Part shown: one piece after another, positions 58,253 to 64,000 of the stretch | Layout of the letters: the number at the start of each line of letters is the position of its first letter | Position numbering within the stretch: position 1 is the first letter of the stretch | Source: Fomitopsis serialis | Taxonomy: Eukaryota > Basidiomycota > Agaricomycetes > Polyporales > Fomitopsidaceae | Assembly: GCF_022376445.1 (NCBI RefSeq) | Contig: NW_025954965.1 | Coordinates: forward strand, 310,001 to 374,000 | Reading direction: 5' to 3' | DNA: 64,000 bases | The notes under the pieces: generated by a model | What the model saw: the letters and a program-made list of their open reading frames with translations, nothing else | Databases searched by the model: none | What the model was told of the DNA's origin: nothing | Position numbers and translations under genes: made by a program

Positions 58253-61200
58253 TTAGGGTTTGTTCTTCTTGCTCTTGCTCTTTGGTTTGATCTCCAGGGG
58301 AGCAACAGGTTCAGCTTCGGGTACTTCAGATTTAGCATCTTCGTCATCATCATAGACAAATTTCTTCACGACGACATCCTCGCGCACGATATTGATCAAA
58401 GGGGCGCCAGCGTCCAGCACATTGCCCAAGGTGTCGAGACGTAAGGTCTGTCTGCTATCTCAGCAACCTTATCACTTTTCAGAGCGGAATGTCCTGCTGA
58501 CCTTGGCCGTAGGGGCTAGGCAGCCCTTCTTCGCAGCCTCGGAGCTGGCTGGTTTCTTCGGCTTCGACGAGATTTCATCGAGGTAGACACTGGTCGCGAG
58601 CCCTCGGTCCCACTTGACCCTCTTGTCATCTTTGACCTTTACTTCGTGATCTAGCTTCTCACGTTTCGGCGGTCGCTCAGGTCGCGGAGGCGTCACGTAG
58701 TCCTCTTCGTCTCCAGGACCCCGTCGATGCCGCGCCGGAATACCGTCGTCATTCAGGGTGATAGTGCTCACATCACCGAGGTCGACAGACATGTCGGCCT
58801 GAGACTCGCTCGCATCAACCCCTTCCGATGACCGCCTCGCTCTGCGCTCAGCACGTTCATGCCTCTGCTGCGCCTTGATCTCTCGCTGCTTCTCCAGTAT
58901 CGTCCTCACTTTCGTAGTAGGACTGCCAGGCCTCTTTCCTTCTTTGTGGATGACCTCCGTCTTCAGCGACACCACCTGCTGTTGATTCTTCTGGGTATTA
59001 GACGACGTGAGCGCTCTAAGAGCCATAGCTGTCATCCCAGCAAAGGCGCTTGTATCACTGAGGAGTGGACGTTTCCGCCGAACGTTGAGAGGGCGGACAG
59101 GAGCGGCGTTGACAACACCGAAGACATCCGTTGTAGGATTGGCGACCGTTCTGCGCGAGCGACTTGAGCGACGGGTACCGTTTGACCGAGTCTCAGACTC
59201 TGTTTCCGCACTATACACAGGTGGCGACAAAGGTGGTGGTTGAGGGGCGGCCGGGGCGTGGCTGGCTGGAGGGACTGTTGGGGATGCAGCCTGCGGGCTA
59301 GATGACATAGGGGGTGGGCTGGAGATGACCTTGGGTGAGGTGTGTTCGGCTACGGGTGGAGGTGACACTGCAGGTTCGTCCACCACTGCTGGCGCGGCAT
59401 TTACCCTCGCGGGCTTAGGTTCGCGAGGTGGTGGTTTCCAGTCTGCCACTTTGCGCATCCTGATCGGTCCCCTTGGCTTCTGAGGGCTGGGATATGGCGT
59501 CGGCTCAGCCGCAGGCGTACCAGCTGGCGGCGCGGCGCTTGTGCCAGCCTTGGACGACTGGCCAAACATCCCGGGCACGACCTTCCGGATTACGACGACG
59601 GGTTTAGCACCGGGTGGGGAAGCAAGCGACTTCTCCCCGTCCCGTTTCCTCTTCAGAGCTGAAACCCGTGAGCCTTCCGCAGCAGGAGGTTGTTGGGGGA
59701 TTGCATGGGCCTTTGCCGTAGATCCTGGAGTGCCATAGCGGGGGGAGCTGCCATCAGAACTACTGCTGCTCCCCTGCCCACCCTGGAGCGCCTTGAACGG
59801 TCGTGTCTACAGATGCATATGTCAGTCGTGCAAATGACGGATTGAATGATAATACTCACCGCGCCACCGGCCGCCCCCAGGGCACGTCTCGGAACTATTG
59901 GCGGCTTAGACTCTTGAACCAGTGTGGGACTCGGCTCCTTCGGTTTTGGTCTAGCATATGGCTTGGCACCGATTCGCGGTATGCGACTGCTGGCGGATGA
60001 CTGGCGCAAAGCAGATACATTTTTCACAGGACTTGGACCCGGGGGACTTCTCGACCGTACGCGCTCTTGTTGTGTCGCGCGATTCTCCTCTTCACCCTCA
60101 TCGACTTCAGGAATGGGCGGGTGCACACGACTTGATGACGGAACAAGCGGATAAGGGAGTGGCGTAGCAGCATTGGTCCTGGGAGGGCTACTGCCCCCTG
60201 AAAATGGCCTTGCGAGGCTACTCGCCGACGGCCTGGTGGGTTCCGCCGACCTGCTCTGCTCGAAGAGAGGCCGGGAGACAGGCTCGACAGAGTTACTACG
60301 GGCTCGCTCCTTCAGGCTGGGTCGAACTGGCGACGAAGGCCGCATAGGAGCCTTGCCCTTCTCGGGCGACGGCACAGTCGACGGTGCGAATGCTTGCGAA
60401 AGAGGAACGCGCTTCGCGGGACTCCGATTCGGATCGTCAAGGGCCTGACGAGGACGCCTGAACACAGGTGTCCCTAGCAAGCCTACGCTCGAACCAGCTT
60501 TGGCGATCCCTCCTGTGAGCGTGGATTGCTTGGACGGAGAGAATGTTCCCTGCGCGATGGCCTCATGGATAGGGATTCGACGTGCGGGTGAGCGCGATGG
60601 TTCGGTGGTGGCGATGGGTGTGGCTGGAGGGATATCGGTTATGGATTGCGGTTCCGTTGCTTGACCACTAGGTTGTGGGGTTGAAAGAGGTTGCGACGGA
60701 TCGAGACTTGTAGGAGTGGGTTGATGCATGCCATTCGGTACGATTGACGCTGTAGTTTGTACAGCTGTTGCCTGGTCCCCTGTGGATAAGCTGGAGCCAT
60801 TGGGCATCAACTGCATTAGGAGCCCGGTTGAAGTTGGAGACAGGGACCCCAGCCGGCGACGTTGTTGTGTTTCCATATTCCGTCTGGCCTCTCTGCCAGG
60901 AGAGACCGGACGCTTCTCGTCTACTAGTTGCGTAATGTCCACGGGATTCACCGAGCTGCCGCCCACATTAGGGGATACATCTCGACTGCTACCCTTTTTC
61001 TTGACGCGTACTCCCAATGGTGGGAAAACAAGTGCAGGGGCCGGACTCGCCAAAGTAGACGATGAGCCCGCCTGATGGGGAGTTGGGACGCCGAGAAGGG
61101 TGGTCGGCTCCGTAATAGGACGTGGCCTGGCTGGACTAATGCTTGACCGTTTGCGCGAAGAGCGCCGGGCGGGGGTGTGAGGCTGTGGTACTGGTGAGGG

Positions 61201-62139
61201 TTCAATTACCTCTGGGACTGTTGCAGGAGCATCGGTGGTTGGGACGTCTAGCGCACGGGCCTCTGTCGGTACCCGTTCTTCTGGCTTTGATGAAGGTGCA
61301 TCTACCGCAGGAGCATGATCGATCAGAGTATGAAGTACCTGCTCTTCGTCTTCGGCAGTGGGAGTCAAGGCATCCAATGCGGACAGCGTATCTTCTTGGT
61401 TCGACTGAGGTCCAATGGGTACGCTTGGCGGCGACAGCGAGAGCAGATCATCGACAGTCGTGGCTATGGATCTACGGGAAAGAGGAGATGTGGCCTCAGT
61501 AGATGTACGAAAGTCCGGTGTTCCGATGCGAGGGGTCACTGAGGGTGTGGAGAACGAGTCGAAGTTGATGAGGTCTGGTAGGGACGTGTTCGCCTCTCCG
61601 TCGCCCACTTGACGAGCAGGTGAAGGGGAGTCGGCATCAGAAGCAAGCATGGGCATCGGTTCATCTGCTTGTGTCAGGTCGATCAATATGTCGGGATTAG
61701 GCAGATGCGCTTCACCGTTCGGAGAGGGACTGGGAGGGGGCGATGGGTTGTCATGGGCGTGTAGAACCTTATTAGCTAGGACTAGTGATGGCTCTGCACC
61801 ATAATGAGCTCGCATCAGTGCTGCAACCAATGCGCGCTCACCATCCTGTAACATGTCCTCCTCAGAAGATGAGCCCGCCCGTTCTGCCAACTTTGTCGGT
61901 GTCGACTGGTGGACACGCTCATTCACATGCGTATGCTCTCTGGCTCGCGCCGACGAGAGTCTTGTAGATTTTCGCACAGGTGTCTTGAGTCTTGAGGTAG
62001 ACGCGAACTTCTGTTCAGGCGATTGGAGAGGCCCGAAATAGATCTTCGCGGACTCGGTGTTGACTGCGTCCGCATCGTCACTGGAGGCCGAATTGAGGGA
62101 ATTCATATCGCCCATATCTATCAACACGTCGTTGGACAT
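58253..62139 (-). CDS. Very large, mostly disordered Ser/Pro-rich protein
   Basis: The start MSNDVLIDMGDMNSLNSASS at 62139 opens an exon of more than 2.2 kb, then a small intron near 59808-59858 and a second long exon. An intron near 58450-58475 leads to a last exon reading LDTLGNVLDAGAPLINIV and VKKFVYDDDEDAKSEV, ending KSKSKKNKP at 58253. The protein is about 1,250 residues, dominated by Ser, Pro, Thr and Arg. It has many SP and TP sites (TPTKLAERAGSS, SPARRIPIHEAIAQG, SPAKRVPLSQAFA) and basic patches (RRSSRSRRTVANP). Two related motifs SPARR/SPAKR-IP/VP occur in tandem and recall CDK or mitotic-kinase targets. The conserved C-terminal block is the only part that looks folded. A nuclear cell-cycle role is a guess. 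I do not recognise the family. Confidence 0.65.
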
Positions 62140-62578
62140 GCCGGGCGCAGGTCAGGAAGACGCGAGGTGGGAGGCGCGAGGGCGGGTGGATGAGAGAGGC
62201 GTGTTAGGAGGAAGGCCGGTAGGGCGTGGAGCGGAACGTTGGTCGCGTTTGAGCCACGTGATCGAGCATTCACGCGACGCGTTGTTGTTTCACTTATCCG
62301 CGCTTGCCGATTGCCGATCCGAGTCGTATGCCGAATCAGCCACAGCAACTCGCGCGCGATCCACCTCACACTGTAACAGCCATGACAAAAACATGTTCAG
62401 CATGCAGGTGAGAGCTACTTTGCGCCAGGTGCCTAGATTATCTGTCCCACTCATAGTCCAATTATAACTAGAAGCCGTAAAGTGGTATGTTATCGCCGCA
62501 CCAGCCGTAGGCACGACGTTAGTACGTTACCTGACGTCCAAGGCCATCCTGTGATAGCGATGCGACGGCATTACGCCA
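62140..62578. promoter_or_regulatory. Divergent region, disordered protein / Zn2Cys6 factor
   Basis: This contains the promoters of both genes and perhaps an unplaced first exon of the Zn2Cys6 factor, because the zinc-finger frame has no ATG between its upstream stop (62555) and the first zinc cysteine. Confidence 0.4.
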
Positions 62579-64000
62579 GTGTGTGGGCCATGCTCAAAGG
62601 CACGTCGGCCTATTAAATGCGTCTACGTAGACAAGCCTGCGACCCAACCCAAAGGCCCCTTGCTTCAGAAAGGGAACGCGTGCATTGCCTGCCGGTGCGT
62701 TATCCAGCATGCCTGGCACCAACAATGTACTGATACCTCACTTTTCTCATGCTACATTCAGGCGGAAGAAGAAGGTCGAGGCATCGTCATTATGTGCTAA
62801 GTCACTCTGACCTATCTTTGAACAGAGATGTGACGCCAAGCGGCCCTATTGCACGACTTGCGAAGTGGCCGGAAAGCAACAAGAGTGTTTGTACGAAGAG
62901 AACGTCCAGCACCATCTGACTGAGGCTCTCATCGCTCGTACACTAGAGCTTGAGAATCGCCTGGCTGTCTATGAAGGGCAATCTCAGACGTCGTCTCCAG
63001 AGCAGTCAGGTATGTTTACGGGCCTGATAACATACGTCTTTTTTCAACACCAATGCTTACAGGCAGAACATCTCAAGCCGATGACCCCTCGTCTCTGTCC
63101 GTGCTCCCGTCCTCACCACTCCCATTAGCTCTAGACGGCAGTAGCACACTCGACATCACGTTTCCAGGTGCTATATCGAATTTAGGAGCATCCTATACAC
63201 CTGATCTAATCGAACAATTCATGTCATCAGAAGGAAGTACCCCATCTTCAACGGCCTCCTCCAGTCGCTCTACACTAATATCCTCGCAGGATTTGACTGA
63301 CTAGTGAGTAACTGCGTGCATACATGATTGGACGCTCACAGATGATCTTCCAGCCGGGCAACTTTCCTCGCTCACCATTGCCAGCTCGGTATCAGCTTGA
63401 CCGAGCAGAGGCTACAAGCTATCATGAATGGGGACATGTCCGGAACGTACATCCATCCGGTGCTTGTTCACGTCGCGCAAGTCATCGGGTGTCGCTTCTG
63501 GCAGGTCCAACGTCGAATCGTCATAAACAGCTCAGTAGAGACCACCTTACTGCAGCATGTCGAGCAAGCTATGAGTGACACACCGGCCCCAGTAACACGG
63601 CTGCAGGTACATTGTATACTGGCCATTTACTTCCTCCTCAAGCGACAGATGCGCGAACGCCGGGAGCAGCTCATGAAAGCCGCACAGGTCACCTTACACA
63701 ATAATATCAGGTTCGACACCCATACGGCGGAGGCATTTGCGTCCCTCGAGAACACCATCGACGAAGCCCATGAACAAATATGCGCTTTGAGCCAGTTCAT
63801 GTACCTCGACAAAGCTGCCGCGATCGTCCTCAATGATCCCTCACTGCTGACTTCCGACTATGACCAACAACTCAACATGCTGCCGGTAATGATCTGCTCT
63901 TCTTGCTGAGAATCACGCCCTGACTCCCTGGTCAGTACATGTTCCCGATCATGACCAAGAGCAACCTAGTCGTCATCCGTGCCAGAAGTATTGCACTCCT
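62579..64000 (+). CDS. Zn2Cys6 fungal transcription factor, 3' end off the window
   Basis: The zinc cluster reads CIAC at 62681-62692, then RRKKKRC, then YCTTC and EVAGKQQEC, matching C-x2-C-x6-C-x6-C-x2-C-x8-C. It is assembled from three exons, of which the middle one is 13 bases (62762-62774). A coiled-coil dimerisation segment follows (TEALIARTLELENRLAVYE). After a disordered Ser-rich link comes a region with fungal-specific transcription factor features (HPVLVHVAQVIGCRFW; VHCILAIYFLLKRQMRERRE; DEAHEQICALSQFMYL). The frame is open at base 64000. The true start is uncertain: no ATG is in frame before the finger, so 62579 marks only where the open frame begins. Target genes are unknown. The neighbour is not an obvious pathway gene. 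Confidence 0.82.
62762..62774 (+). other. 13-base microexon inside the zinc cluster
   Basis: The sequence GCGGAAGAAGAAG lies between acceptor ACATTCAG and donor GTCGAG. With the flanking exons it gives C-RRKKKR-C in perfect Zn2Cys6 spacing. Confidence 0.75.

Overview
The window is nuclear DNA of a filamentous basidiomycete, most likely an Agaricomycete of the polypore type. The genes are packed on both strands and cut by many 45-70 base GT-AG introns. Several families look like those of mushroom-forming fungi: the JmjC protein with a disordered tail, the FFLTSSFSQ type of glucan synthase, a small CGH-containing cysteine protein, and a Zn2Cys6 factor with a KGxAC start to its finger. I see no prokaryotic features, tRNA, rRNA or CRISPR.

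Layout, left to right. 1-9.6 kb: a JmjC protein (minus, runs off the left edge), an RNF212/Zip3-like meiotic RING protein (plus), a LEA-2-type membrane protein (plus) and a DUF726/TMCO4-like hydrolase-fold protein (minus). 10.2-13.8 kb: the mitochondrial i-AAA protease YME1. 13.8-16.5 kb: a gene-poor stretch. 16.5-25.6 kb: a 94-residue Cys/His protein, the TFIIH helicase RAD3/XPD, a mitochondrial TPR-type protein that could be an Mgr3-like YME1 partner, and dipeptidyl peptidase III. 25.9-30.5 kb: a PTC7-like PP2C phosphatase and an uncharacterised LRR-like protein. 30.5-33.6 kb: gene-poor, with a degenerate ~155-base repeat. 33.6-45.1 kb: the 1,3-beta-glucan synthase FKS, a coiled-coil protein and a FHIP (FTS-Hook complex) protein. 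45.3-49.3 kb: a DNAJC9-like co-chaperone and a flavin monooxygenase. 49.3-52.4 kb: gene-poor, holding a 1.84 kb segment bounded by 25-base perfect inverted repeats. 52.4-64 kb: a UPF0658 Golgi membrane protein, a SET-domain methyltransferase, an SDR dehydrogenase, a very large disordered protein and a Zn2Cys6 transcription factor cut by the right edge.

This is a housekeeping neighbourhood, not a biosynthetic cluster. The genes do not form one pathway. The only plausible functional link is mitochondrial: YME1, the TPR protein and the PTC7-like phosphatase.

Two properties affect every annotation here. First, conserved genes between about 13.5 and 25.5 kb are interrupted by many apparent single-base deletions, which looks like a consensus-quality problem rather than decay. 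Second, several genes contain very small exons (6, 13, 15 and 24 bases) that gene finders would miss. I did not find a convincing new multi-gene system. The best candidates for something undescribed are the inverted-repeat element at 50.2-52.0 kb and the short inverted repeat at 27.7 kb.
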